Part shown: in pieces, positions 6,737 to 13,152 of the stretch
Layout: each line of letters begins with the position of its first letter
Numbering within the stretch: position 1 is the first letter of the stretch
Assembly: GCA_035291905.1 (NCBI GenBank)
Contig: DATDRF010000201.1
Location: forward strand, 1 to 17,195
DNA length: 17,195 bases
Direction of reading: 5' to 3'
DNA from: JACPLA01 sp035291905
GTDB taxonomy: Bacteria > Bacteroidota > Ignavibacteria > UBA10030
Notes under the pieces: model-generated
The model's input: the letters and a program-made list of their open reading frames with translations, nothing else
Told to the model about the DNA's origin: nothing
The model's database searches: none
Position numbers and translations under genes: made by a program

Positions 6737-7207
6737 ATGAGATATCTTTCGTTCGTAACGATCCTTCTTTTTTCCGCCTCCTGCGCGGACCCGACTGAAC
6801 TCACCGAAGTAGAAAGAGGCCGTGTTATTGCTGACGTGCGCGCAATGCTTCATCAATACGATGATGACGTTCGTACGAACGGGTTGTTGGCCGAATTCGC
6901 CTATCTCGACAGCTCCGAAGATTTCTTCTGGGTTCCTCCCGGGTACAATTCTCCGCTTTCGTATGACTCAGTGGCTGTGATCATTAGAAAGAACGCAGCG
7001 CTGTTGCGCAGTGTCGACAATGTCTGGGACTCTCTCCGCATCATTCCTCATTCAGGATCCTTGGCTACATTCACAGGGAATATCACATCGAGATCCGTGG
7101 ACACTTCGGGGAACGTTACGACCGTCAGACTCATTGAGACGGGCCTCGCTGTGAGGCGCGTTGATGGGTGGAAGCTCTTGTCGGGACAGACGTCGATTCT
7201 GCAATAG
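6737..7207 (+). CDS. Small lipoprotein, probable SnoaL/DUF4440-like (NTF2 fold)
   Basis: A 156-residue product from ATG 6737: MRYLSFVTILLFSASC with lipobox FSASC (Cys16), then an acidic linker. An in-frame ATG at 6716 is seven codons upstream but sits inside the inverted repeat, so 6737 is preferred; neither has a clear ribosome site. The mature part (helix around VIADVRAMLHQYDDDVR, a middle FAYLDSSEDFFWV, then beta strands ending with RRVDGWKLLSGQTSIL) follows the cone-shaped alpha+beta NTF2-like fold of SnoaL/DUF4440 proteins, which often end 'xxGWRIxxxHxS'. No catalytic residues are obvious. It may bind a small ligand at the cell envelope; the function is unknown. Confidence 0.65.
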   Translation: MRYLSFVTILLFSASCADPTELTEVERGRVIADVRAMLHQYDDDVRTNGLLAEFAYLDSSEDFFWVPPGYNSPLSYDSVAVIIRKNAALLRSVDNVWDSLRIIPHSGSLATFTGNITSRSVDTSGNVTTVRLIETGLAVRRVDGWKLLSGQTSILQ

Positions 7208-7559
7208 CCTCAGGCCCTTTTATGTTCGCCATTCAATATTTCCCTCGTGTTTTGATACGCAATATTGAATATCGAACGCCGGTTGTTGAATATCGAACTG
7301 CTGTGGGCAAACAAACACTGTTGCATCTATCAAAAAGATTGTGCATGTTGGAACATCCACTTGGGTAGGGAAAGTGGAAACCCGTCGGCTAAAGAATCCA
7401 CCCAACTGATCAACGAGAACCGATATCCGGCTCGTGAAACTCTCCCGACCCGGCTTTCTGAAAGAATTTGAACGTATCTCCACTGGTCTCCCCCCAGACC
7501 GTGGGGATCCAGGCGAGCGGTGTTCCCCCCAATACTGCTCGCCACTTTTTTTTAGCCCA
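7208..7559 (+). other. 352-base gap: AATATTGAATATCGAAC repeats followed by a structured leader
   Basis: The first half holds a repeat family: ATTCAATATT (7231-7240) is the reverse complement of AATATTGAAT (7261-7270), and TTGAATATCGAAC occurs at 7265-7277 and 7286-7298, exactly 21 nt (three heptads) apart. The second half has hairpins at 7413-7435 (ACGAG/CTCGT with an inner CCG/CGG), 7480-7504 (CCAC-T-GGTCT with AGACC-GTGG and a loop of six C) and the terminator at 7512-7553. No convincing gene was seen; the frames open here are not coding-like. Confidence 0.6.
7512..7553 (+). terminator. Intrinsic terminator or attenuator immediately upstream of the PAP2 coding region
   Basis: GGCGAGCGGT (7512-7521) pairs with ACTGCTCGCC (7534-7543) over 10 bp with one G-T wobble. 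It is followed two bases later by eight T (7546-7553). The loop (GTTCCCCCCAAT) could alternatively pair with GGGGA at 7503-7507 just upstream. Because the PAP2 frame begins within a few bases of the T-run, this may be an attenuator, not just the end of the preceding transcript. Confidence 0.7.
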
Positions 7560-8453
7560 TTGCAACCCTTCCGGGGAACGACAATCGCAATTCAATGCAG
7601 GGCGGCGTGTCGAAGACTCCTCCCCGCAGTACTCACCGCTCTTTTCATCTGTAGTCCGGCCTTCGCTCAACGGGGAGCCCCTGACTCTTCCGATTCTTTC
7701 AATCCCATCGCACGCGGACTGAAAGATCTCTGGATCCAGACAAAGGCGCCGTTCACGATTTCGTCGGAGGACGCTCCGTGGGTGATCGCAGGTGCGGCGT
7801 CGTTTGGCGGTCTTTTGCTCTCCGATCAATCGCTCCATGACGCGGTTGATCCGGTCTCTCTCAGAGGCTCCGGAACCGAGGACGCCGCCCATGTTGTCAC
7901 CTCATTTGGGGCAACCTCCGGAATTGCCCTCCTCGCTGGATTCACTGCGTATGGGTTTGTCTCAAGGGATGACAAGGCACTTGAGACCTCGTATCTGGCG
8001 GCAGAGGCGTTCGTCGCTTCAGGAATCTGGACTCAGGTTCTCAAAGCACTTGCAGGGAGGGAAAGGCCTTCTGTGAAAACCCGATCCGGCGGGAAATGGA
8101 CAGGCCCTTTTGGGTCAAGCTTCCCGGAACATTTTTCAAAATTCGACTCTTTTCCCTCAGGACACACCCAGACAGCTTTTTCGATTGCCACCGTGTTTGC
8201 CGAGCAATACTCTGAGACCCCCCTTGTTCCGGTACTCAGTTACGGCATTGCGGGGTTCGTTGGGGTCTCCAGGGTCGTGCTCGATCGACATTGGCCTTCG
8301 GATGTTTTTGCAGGAGGACTCATCGGATATCTCTGTGCGCAACAGGTTATGTCCAACAATCCTTCTGAGCTCTCCCGATCACGCGACCGCTCCGAAAGCA
8401 GGTGGATTGTGATTCCTCACTCGAACGGTTTCTCGATCTCGGTCAGGTTCTGA
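7560..8453 (+). CDS. Exported PAP2-family phosphatase
   Basis: All three PAP2/phosphatidic acid phosphatase motifs are present: KALAGRERP (K-x6-RP; Lys162-Arg169-Pro170), PSGH (199-202) and SRVVLDRHWPSD (SR-x5-H-x3-D; Ser237, Arg238, His244, Asp248). His244 is the expected phospho-accepting nucleophile. A signal peptide ends SPAFA|QR, so the catalytic domain works in the envelope, probably on lipid phosphates or undecaprenyl-type pyrophosphates; the substrate is not readable. The start is uncertain. The frame is open back to GTG 7434, but that region contains an intrinsic terminator and would put about 50 residues before the signal peptide. TTG 7560 gives a normal signal peptide (297 residues total) although no ribosome site is visible. 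No ATG is available in frame. Confidence 0.82.
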   Translation: MQPFRGTTIAIQCRAACRRLLPAVLTALFICSPAFAQRGAPDSSDSFNPIARGLKDLWIQTKAPFTISSEDAPWVIAGAASFGGLLLSDQSLHDAVDPVSLRGSGTEDAAHVVTSFGATSGIALLAGFTAYGFVSRDDKALETSYLAAEAFVASGIWTQVLKALAGRERPSVKTRSGGKWTGPFGSSFPEHFSKFDSFPSGHTQTAFSIATVFAEQYSETPLVPVLSYGIAGFVGVSRVVLDRHWPSDVFAGGLIGYLCAQQVMSNNPSELSRSRDRSESRWIVIPHSNGFSISVRF

Positions 8454-8471
8454 TTCTGCATCCTTGCGGGG

Positions 8472-8606
8472 GCAGAGGCGCAGGGGAGCGGAGGAGAGGG
8501 AGGATCTCGGTTGCCTCTTCTGTTCTCTATGGTGCGATCGCGACGATCATTTGAAGAATTGCATCCGTGTAATCTGCTTCAATCAGCGAAATCTGCATCC
8601 CTGATT
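8472..8606 (+). repeat. Purine-rich octamer array and an ATCCGTGTAATCTGC-type word repeat
   Basis: Four phased 8-nt words run from 8472 to 8503: GCAGAGGC, GCAGGGGA, GCGGAGGA, GAGGGAGG. Further on, at 8561-8606, the words GCATCC, AATCTGC, AATCAGCG, AATCTGCATCC recur at 9-10 nt spacing, with AATCAG (8581-8586) complementary to CTGATT (8601-8606). Both are non-coding and lie between the PAP2 gene and the BNR-repeat protein gene. Confidence 0.5.
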
Positions 8607-8634
8607 GACATCCCGCCACTATTTCGTTAGTTTG
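8605..8634 (+). promoter_or_regulatory. Candidate promoter TTG-N19-TTAGTTTG upstream of the BNR-repeat gene
   Basis: TTG at 8605-8607 and TTAGTTTG at 8627-8634 are 19 nt apart. This is one mismatch in the -7 box from the Bacteroidota TAnnTTTG consensus. The predicted start of transcription (about 8641) is 20 bases before GTG 8661. Weak evidence. Confidence 0.3.
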
Positions 8635-8660
8635 CCATCGTTCAATACGGGAACATAGTC

Positions 8661-10238
8661 GTGAGAATTATTGCGGGATCTGTTATTCTCCTCATTCTTA
8701 CATCGGTTGCATCCGCACAATACACGAATGTCCGCGTGAGCAGCCTTTTGTCCACCTCGCCCGAAGAAGTAACGATTGCGATCAATCCCACCGATTCGCT
8801 GAACCTTGTTGCGGGCGCGAATCTGCGGTTTGTTTATTACAGCACCGATGGCGGATGGAACTGGATACAAAATCAGCTTCCTCCGGGAACCTACGGAGAT
8901 CCCTGCGTAGTTTTCGATGCGAACGGGCGGGCATACTACGGGCACCTTGCCGATATGACGAACAGGGTGCCGGGGGGTGACTGGCTTGACAGGATTACCG
9001 TCCACAGATCCTCGAACGGAGGCATTACGTGGTTTGATTCGACCTCCGCAGGCCTCAATGCCCCGAAAGATCAGGACAAGGAATGGCTTGCTGCCGACAT
9101 GACGAATTCGCCTTACCGTAACAACATTTACATGGCTTGGACGGAATTCGACACATACGGCAGTGCGGTGACCACCGACAGTACCAGGATCCTCGTCTCT
9201 CCGTCAACTGATGGCGGGTCGACGTGGTTGGGCCCAATCAGGATCAGCGACACCGGGGGAGATTGTATCGACCAGGATAACACCGTTGAAGGCGCGGTCC
9301 CGGCAATCGGCCCCGATGGCGAAGTATACATGGCCTGGTCCGGACCTCTGGGGATCATGTTTGACCGGTCATATGACGGCGGGGTAACGTTTGGAACCGA
9401 TATCTTCGTTTCTTCGCAGCCCGGCGGCTGGGATTTTGGCATCCCCGGCATCTTCCGTGCGAACGGGCTTCCCGTTACCGCCTGCGATGTCAGCACATCT
9501 CCGTATCGGGGAACGGTCTACGTCTTGTGGTCCGATCAGAGGAACGGGTCCGATAATACGGACGTCTTCCTGGCGAAATCGACCAATCAGGGAACGACCT
9601 GGAGTTCCCCGATCAAAGTGAACGCAGATGGAGGTGCCGCACATCAGTTCTTCCCCTGGATTGCGGTCGATCAATCCAACGGAAATCTCTATGCTGCATT
9701 CTATGATCGTCGCAATTATCCGGCAGGCGACAGCACAACGGACGTTTTTGTCGCGCGCTCGACAGACGGCGGAGAAACCTGGAACGATTTTCAGGTGAGT
9801 CAGGTCCCCTTCGTTCCCAGATCGTCGATTTTTTTTGGCGATTACATGAATGTCGCAGCAGGCAACGGAAAGGTTTATCCCATTTGGATGCGCCTTGACA
9901 CATCGAAACTGAGCGTATGGACCGCGCTTATTGACGATGTCGTGAGAGTTGAAGAGGAGCCTGTTGCCCTGATCCGGGCTTTTGAACTCGGCAACAATTA
10001 TCCCAACCCGTTCAATCCTTCCACGACGATTCCGTTTACCCTGGCCCATCGGGCGCGCGTGCGGCTCAAGGTGTATGATCTGCTTGGGCGGAATTGTGGG
10101 ACTCTGATTGATCGCGAGCTCCCGGCCGGGCAGCATCATGCCCGGTTCTATGTCGACGACCTCGCGAGTGGCACGTATGTGTATGAACTTGATGCAGGCA
10201 CGTATCGTGAATCGAAGAAACTCATCATCGCCCGATAA
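8661..10238 (+). CDS. Secreted BNR/Asp-box beta-propeller protein with a Type IX secretion C-terminal domain
   Basis: A 525-residue protein. The signal peptide (1-19) is cleaved SA|QY. Six Asp-box motifs of the S-x-D-G-G-x-T-W type begin at residues 61, 117, 182, 237, 307 and 367, evenly enough for a six-bladed sialidase-like propeller. The final about 85 residues are a classic Type A sorting domain: NNYPNPFNPSTT (445-456), then VRLKVYDLLGR, LPAGQH, DDLASGTYVYEL and KKLIIAR. This domain sends the protein through the Type IX system to the cell surface or medium and is then usually removed. Sialidase is not certain: the Arg triad and FRIP motif are not evident, and Asp-boxes also occur in non-enzymatic propellers. 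GTG 8661 gives the ideal signal peptide; no strong ribosome site. It is probably cell-surface glycan or polymer related. Confidence 0.88.
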   Translation: MRIIAGSVILLILTSVASAQYTNVRVSSLLSTSPEEVTIAINPTDSLNLVAGANLRFVYYSTDGGWNWIQNQLPPGTYGDPCVVFDANGRAYYGHLADMTNRVPGGDWLDRITVHRSSNGGITWFDSTSAGLNAPKDQDKEWLAADMTNSPYRNNIYMAWTEFDTYGSAVTTDSTRILVSPSTDGGSTWLGPIRISDTGGDCIDQDNTVEGAVPAIGPDGEVYMAWSGPLGIMFDRSYDGGVTFGTDIFVSSQPGGWDFGIPGIFRANGLPVTACDVSTSPYRGTVYVLWSDQRNGSDNTDVFLAKSTNQGTTWSSPIKVNADGGAAHQFFPWIAVDQSNGNLYAAFYDRRNYPAGDSTTDVFVARSTDGGETWNDFQVSQVPFVPRSSIFFGDYMNVAAGNGKVYPIWMRLDTSKLSVWTALIDDVVRVEEEPVALIRAFELGNNYPNPFNPSTTIPFTLAHRARVRLKVYDLLGRNCGTLIDRELPAGQHHARFYVDDLASGTYVYELDAGTYRESKKLIIAR

Positions 10239-10268
10239 TCAGATGCACTGATCCCTCGAGCTGTTTCA

Positions 10269-11336
10269 ATGCCTTCTTCTGACAATCACATCATCTTTGT
10301 CCTCAATCCGGGCTCGACCTCGACAAAGCTTGCTGTATTTGAGGGTGATCGCGAAATGAAAAAGGAGGTCCTTCGTCACGCGCCGGGCAGCGGAAATGGG
10401 CTGCGCCGTGTTTGGGACGATTATGGGGAGCGTCTTGCGACCCTGCAATCCTGGTTCGCGGGCGCCGCGGTTCGCCCGGCTGCTGTTGCTGCCATTGGCG
10501 GATTGTTGAGGCCTGTGGAAAGCGGAACGTACCACGTCAACAACCGAATGGTTGAAGACGCGAGAAAGAATCTGCAGGGAGAACATGCTTCCAACCTTGG
10601 CTGTGCCCTTGCATACGACCTGGCCCGGGAATACGGCTGTTCGGCTTTCATCGTCGATCCGGTTTCCACAGACGAGTTGGAACCGCTTGCTCGTTATTCC
10701 GGACATCCTTCGATTGAACGCAAAAGCCTCTCCCATGCGCTGAACATTCACGCCGCCGCCCGCCGTGCTGCCGGGGAGTTGGGTCGTGCGTATCATTCTT
10801 CGTCATTCATCGTTGGTCATCTCGGAGGGGGTATTTCAGTTGCACCGGTTCGGAACGGAAAGATCGTCGATGTCAATGATGCATCGAGCGATGGCCCCTT
10901 CTCACCGGAGCGCACGGGCGGACTTCCCCTGCAGGCGGTCATTACACTGGCATTTTCCGGTCAGGCGACGGAAAAGAGTATGAGGGCCATGGTTATGGGA
11001 AAGGGTGGCCTTGTGGCGTACCTGGGAACGAAGTCGGCTGAAGAGATTGAAGCAAAGATCCTCGCCGGGAATCCGAAAGCTGCGGAAGTTCTCGAAGCGA
11101 TGGCTTACCAGATTGCCAAAGAGGTCGGCGCCATGGCTGCCGTCCTCTCGGGATCGCTTGATGCGGTTGTCCTCACCGGAGGCCTGGCGAGCTCGACAAT
11201 GTTGACCGGATGGATAACCGACCGGGTGAAATTTCTCGGTCGGGTTCTCGTCTATCCTGGAGAACATGAACTGCTGGCCCTGGCGCAGGGCGCTTCCCGC
11301 GTCCTGACAGGCGAAGAGCAGGCGAAAGAATACTAA
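10269..11336 (+). CDS. buk: Butyrate kinase
   Basis: A 355-residue member of the acetokinase (ASKHA) family. The first beta-hairpin is VLNPGSTSTKLAVFEGD (NPGSTSTK at 13-20). Also visible are the central HLGGGISVAPVRNGKIVDVND (His184 onward), SSDGPFSPERTGGLP and the C-terminal adenosine-binding LTGGLASS. The length and the wording of these motifs fit butyrate kinase (Buk) better than acetate kinase (about 400 aa). It phosphorylates a short-chain fatty acid with ATP; in fermentation the reaction runs backward, making ATP from butyryl-, isobutyryl- or isovaleryl-phosphate in the cytoplasm. It lies only 9 bases before ptb, and the two proteins share the pathway. The upstream gene ends 30 bases before it with no visible terminator. 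Confidence 0.93.
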   Translation: MPSSDNHIIFVLNPGSTSTKLAVFEGDREMKKEVLRHAPGSGNGLRRVWDDYGERLATLQSWFAGAAVRPAAVAAIGGLLRPVESGTYHVNNRMVEDARKNLQGEHASNLGCALAYDLAREYGCSAFIVDPVSTDELEPLARYSGHPSIERKSLSHALNIHAAARRAAGELGRAYHSSSFIVGHLGGGISVAPVRNGKIVDVNDASSDGPFSPERTGGLPLQAVITLAFSGQATEKSMRAMVMGKGGLVAYLGTKSAEEIEAKILAGNPKAAEVLEAMAYQIAKEVGAMAAVLSGSLDAVVLTGGLASSTMLTGWITDRVKFLGRVLVYPGEHELLALAQGASRVLTGEEQAKEY

Positions 11337-11345
11337 AGGAAACGC

Positions 11346-12269
11346 ATGAAAACCGTAATCTCAGATTTTGACAATTTGATGGACCGGGCAAGATCGTTGC
11401 CGCCGAAGCGGATTGCGGTTGTGAATCCGAACAACAGAGAGACATTTGAGGCCGTCGTCGATGCTGAAAAGCATTTTCACCCGCGGTTCACCCTGGTCGG
11501 AAATCGGAAGGCCATTGAGGAGGGATTGGCAGATGTCGGAACCGGGACGGCGGTAGAGATCATCGACGCGGTCGATCCTCATCAGTCTCTGAAAGCCTCC
11601 ATGGGCCTTGCCCGCGAGAACAAGGTCGACATCCTGATGAAAGGGGGAATCGATACCGGTTCGTTCATGAGCAGTGTCCTTCAGCCCGAAAGCGGTCTCA
11701 AAATGGATCGATTGTTGAGCGATATTTTTGTCCTGGAGCATCCCCAGAGGGTGCAGAACAAACTCATCATGATTACTGATGGCGGAATGACGCTGCTTCC
11801 CGATCTGATGAATAAAGTGGAGCTGATCAGAAACGCGGTCCAGGTGGCCCATGCCCTCGGCAATGCCAACCCGAAGGTGGCGATCCTTTCGGCTACGGAA
11901 TTCGTTGTTCCGAAGCTTGAATCGACGATCGACGCGGCGGCGCTTTCCAAAATGAACGAACGCGGGCAGATCAAGGGATGTGTTGTCGACGGTCCGTTGG
12001 CGCTGGACAACGCCATTTCCCTCGAGGCGGCAGCGGAGAAGCGGATCCGCTCTGAAGTGGCCGGTCGGGCTGAGATCCTGGTTGCCGCAAACATCGAGTC
12101 TGCGAACAGTCTTGCCAAAAGCACTACCTATTTCGCGAATCTTCGTCTTGCCCATGTCATTATCGGAGCACGCATCCCGATCCTTATCCCATCGCGTGCA
12201 GACAAGAGCGACGCGAGACTCCTTTCCATGGCTCTCGGTATTATCATGAGCGAGTGGAAAGAGGACTAA
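11346..12269 (+). CDS. ptb: Phosphate butyryltransferase
   Basis: A 307-residue phosphate acetyl/butyryltransferase-family enzyme. Recognisable pieces are RIAVVNPNNRETFEAV near the N-terminus, ILMKGGIDTGSFMSSVL (about 97-113), LIMITDGGMTLLPDL, VAILSATEFVVPK (normally 'VAxLSAxExVNPK'), VVDGPLALDNAIS and the C-terminal GARIPILIPSRADKSDARL. The enzyme converts butyryl-CoA or a branched acyl-CoA plus phosphate to acyl-phosphate plus CoA; Buk then makes ATP and free acid. AGGAAA just before ATG 11346 is the ribosome site. The order here is buk then ptb, the reverse of the ptb-buk operon of Clostridium. The source of acyl-CoA (beta-oxidation-like, or 2-oxoacid oxidation from amino acids) is not encoded in the window. 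Confidence 0.94.
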   Translation: MKTVISDFDNLMDRARSLPPKRIAVVNPNNRETFEAVVDAEKHFHPRFTLVGNRKAIEEGLADVGTGTAVEIIDAVDPHQSLKASMGLARENKVDILMKGGIDTGSFMSSVLQPESGLKMDRLLSDIFVLEHPQRVQNKLIMITDGGMTLLPDLMNKVELIRNAVQVAHALGNANPKVAILSATEFVVPKLESTIDAAALSKMNERGQIKGCVVDGPLALDNAISLEAAAEKRIRSEVAGRAEILVAANIESANSLAKSTTYFANLRLAHVIIGARIPILIPSRADKSDARLLSMALGIIMSEWKED

Positions 12270-12278
12270 TCGACAGAC

Positions 12279-12323
12279 GTCCGACTTCGACTCCGGTGAA
12301 CCTGACGCAGAAGTCGGACTTCT
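12279..12323 (+). terminator. Possible terminator of the buk-ptb operon
   Basis: GTCCGACTTC (12279-12288) pairs perfectly with GAAGTCGGAC (12310-12319), with a 21-nt loop, followed by TTCTT. It lies 10 bases after the ptb stop. The T-run is short, so it may be only a weak terminator or a stability hairpin. Confidence 0.5.
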
Positions 12324-12458
12324 TCAGAGGCTGGTCCGTCGCTCGCAGACAATTCGTCCCACCGCCTGTGTTCTTCGTCCCTCTGCAACATTCCTGCGAA
12401 ACTTTACCGCATTCTCCCTCGTTAGAGAATAGAACTCGAAATCGACCAAGGAGAGACC

Positions 12459-12980
12459 ATGAGAAGCGCCCGTTTAATGATTGCCGCGCTCCTGGCGGGA
12501 GTAATTCCGCTTCTGGCGCAGACAGCTCCGACAGCCGGGAAAACACCCTGCGTTGACGATCCTGTCCATCGGCAATTTGATTTTTGGGTTGGGGAGTGGG
12601 ATGTCGTCAACGTACAGGGACAACCCGCCGGCAGCAGCAGTATTCAGAATATCCTGGACGGCTGCGTCATTTTCGAAAACTGGACCGGGCGATCTGGATA
12701 CACCGGCAAGAGCTTCAATTTCGTCGATCCCGGCACAGGGAAATGGCGGCAAACATGGGTGGATGCCTCCGGTGGCAAGATAGAGTTCACCGGGCAATTA
12801 GAGGGGAAGAATATGGTCTTCTGGTCGAACGAGAAAGACAAAGAAGGGAATCCGTACAAGAGGAGACTGACGTTCTTCAACGTTGCGCCGGATACCGTGC
12901 GTCAATCCTCCCAGCGGACTTCGGACGAAGGAAAGACCTGGAGCGTGGAATACGATTTGACATATGTTAGAAAGAAATGA
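12459..12980 (+). CDS. Secreted small protein with an FDFWVGEWDV motif (DUF1579-like), function unknown
   Basis: A 173-residue protein with a signal peptide (1-20, cleaved LLA|QT). The mature chain starts with a short Pro/Thr linker and a Cys, then HRQFDFWVGEWDVVNVQG, SSIQNILDGCVIFENWTG, GKSFNFVDPGTGKWRQTWVD and KIEFTGQLEGKNMVF. These motifs recur in a family of secreted or periplasmic beta-barrel-like proteins from soil bacteria and Bacteroidota, usually annotated hypothetical or DUF1579-related. Two cysteines (in TPCVDD and DGCVIF) could form a disulfide. No enzyme residues can be named. AAGGAGAG (12448-12455) is the strongest Shine-Dalgarno site in the window. It is probably monocistronic: a hairpin precedes it and an inverted repeat follows. 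Confidence 0.75.
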   Translation: MRSARLMIAALLAGVIPLLAQTAPTAGKTPCVDDPVHRQFDFWVGEWDVVNVQGQPAGSSSIQNILDGCVIFENWTGRSGYTGKSFNFVDPGTGKWRQTWVDASGGKIEFTGQLEGKNMVFWSNEKDKEGNPYKRRLTFFNVAPDTVRQSSQRTSDEGKTWSVEYDLTYVRKK

Positions 12981-12989
12981 GATATCTGT

Positions 12990-13063
12990 AGCTTTCAGCC
13001 ATCGGCTGTCAGATACTATGTCCCGTAGTTGCCTTCCTACAAGCTGACTGCTGAAAGCTGACC
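12990..13063. repeat. Inverted pair of GCTGAAA/GCTGACN heptamer arrays
   Basis: On the plus strand GCTGACT, GCTGAAA and GCTGACC run head to tail at 13043-13063. On the minus strand of 12990-13012 the words CTGACA, GCCGATG, GCTGAAA, GCT run in the same 7-nt phase. AGCTTTCAGC (12990-12999) is the perfect complement of GCTGAAAGCT (13050-13059), so the unit can fold back on itself. It starts 10 bases after the stop of the secreted DUF1579-like protein and has no T-run. Confidence 0.75.
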
Positions 13064-13152
13064 GCTCCCTTCACCATTCCGCAAGATTCTTCTGGCATCT
13101 TCAATCTTTCCCTGATATTTTCCCACCACACACACATCCTGAATCTTCCCTC

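Noticed and set aside
5870..6856. Long minus-strand open frame (328 codons)
   Set aside because: It lies antisense to the GH109-type gene and runs through the inverted repeat; the translation has no recognisable domain and looks like an antisense shadow.
7410..7892. Minus-strand open frame (160 codons) partly outside the PAP2 coding region
   Set aside because: Half is antisense to PAP2 and the rest crosses the terminator hairpin; no family resemblance. I looked at it because part of the leader is otherwise unexplained.
9369..10139. Minus-strand open frame (256 codons)
   Set aside because: Antisense to the BNR/Type IX cargo gene, whose motifs are unmistakable.
8661..10238. Confident sialidase annotation
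   Set aside because: Asp-boxes alone do not prove sialidase; I could not find the FRIP motif or the three catalytic arginines in the expected places.
11361..12155. Minus-strand open frame (264 codons)
   Set aside because: Antisense to ptb, with no domain and Arg/His-rich shadow composition.
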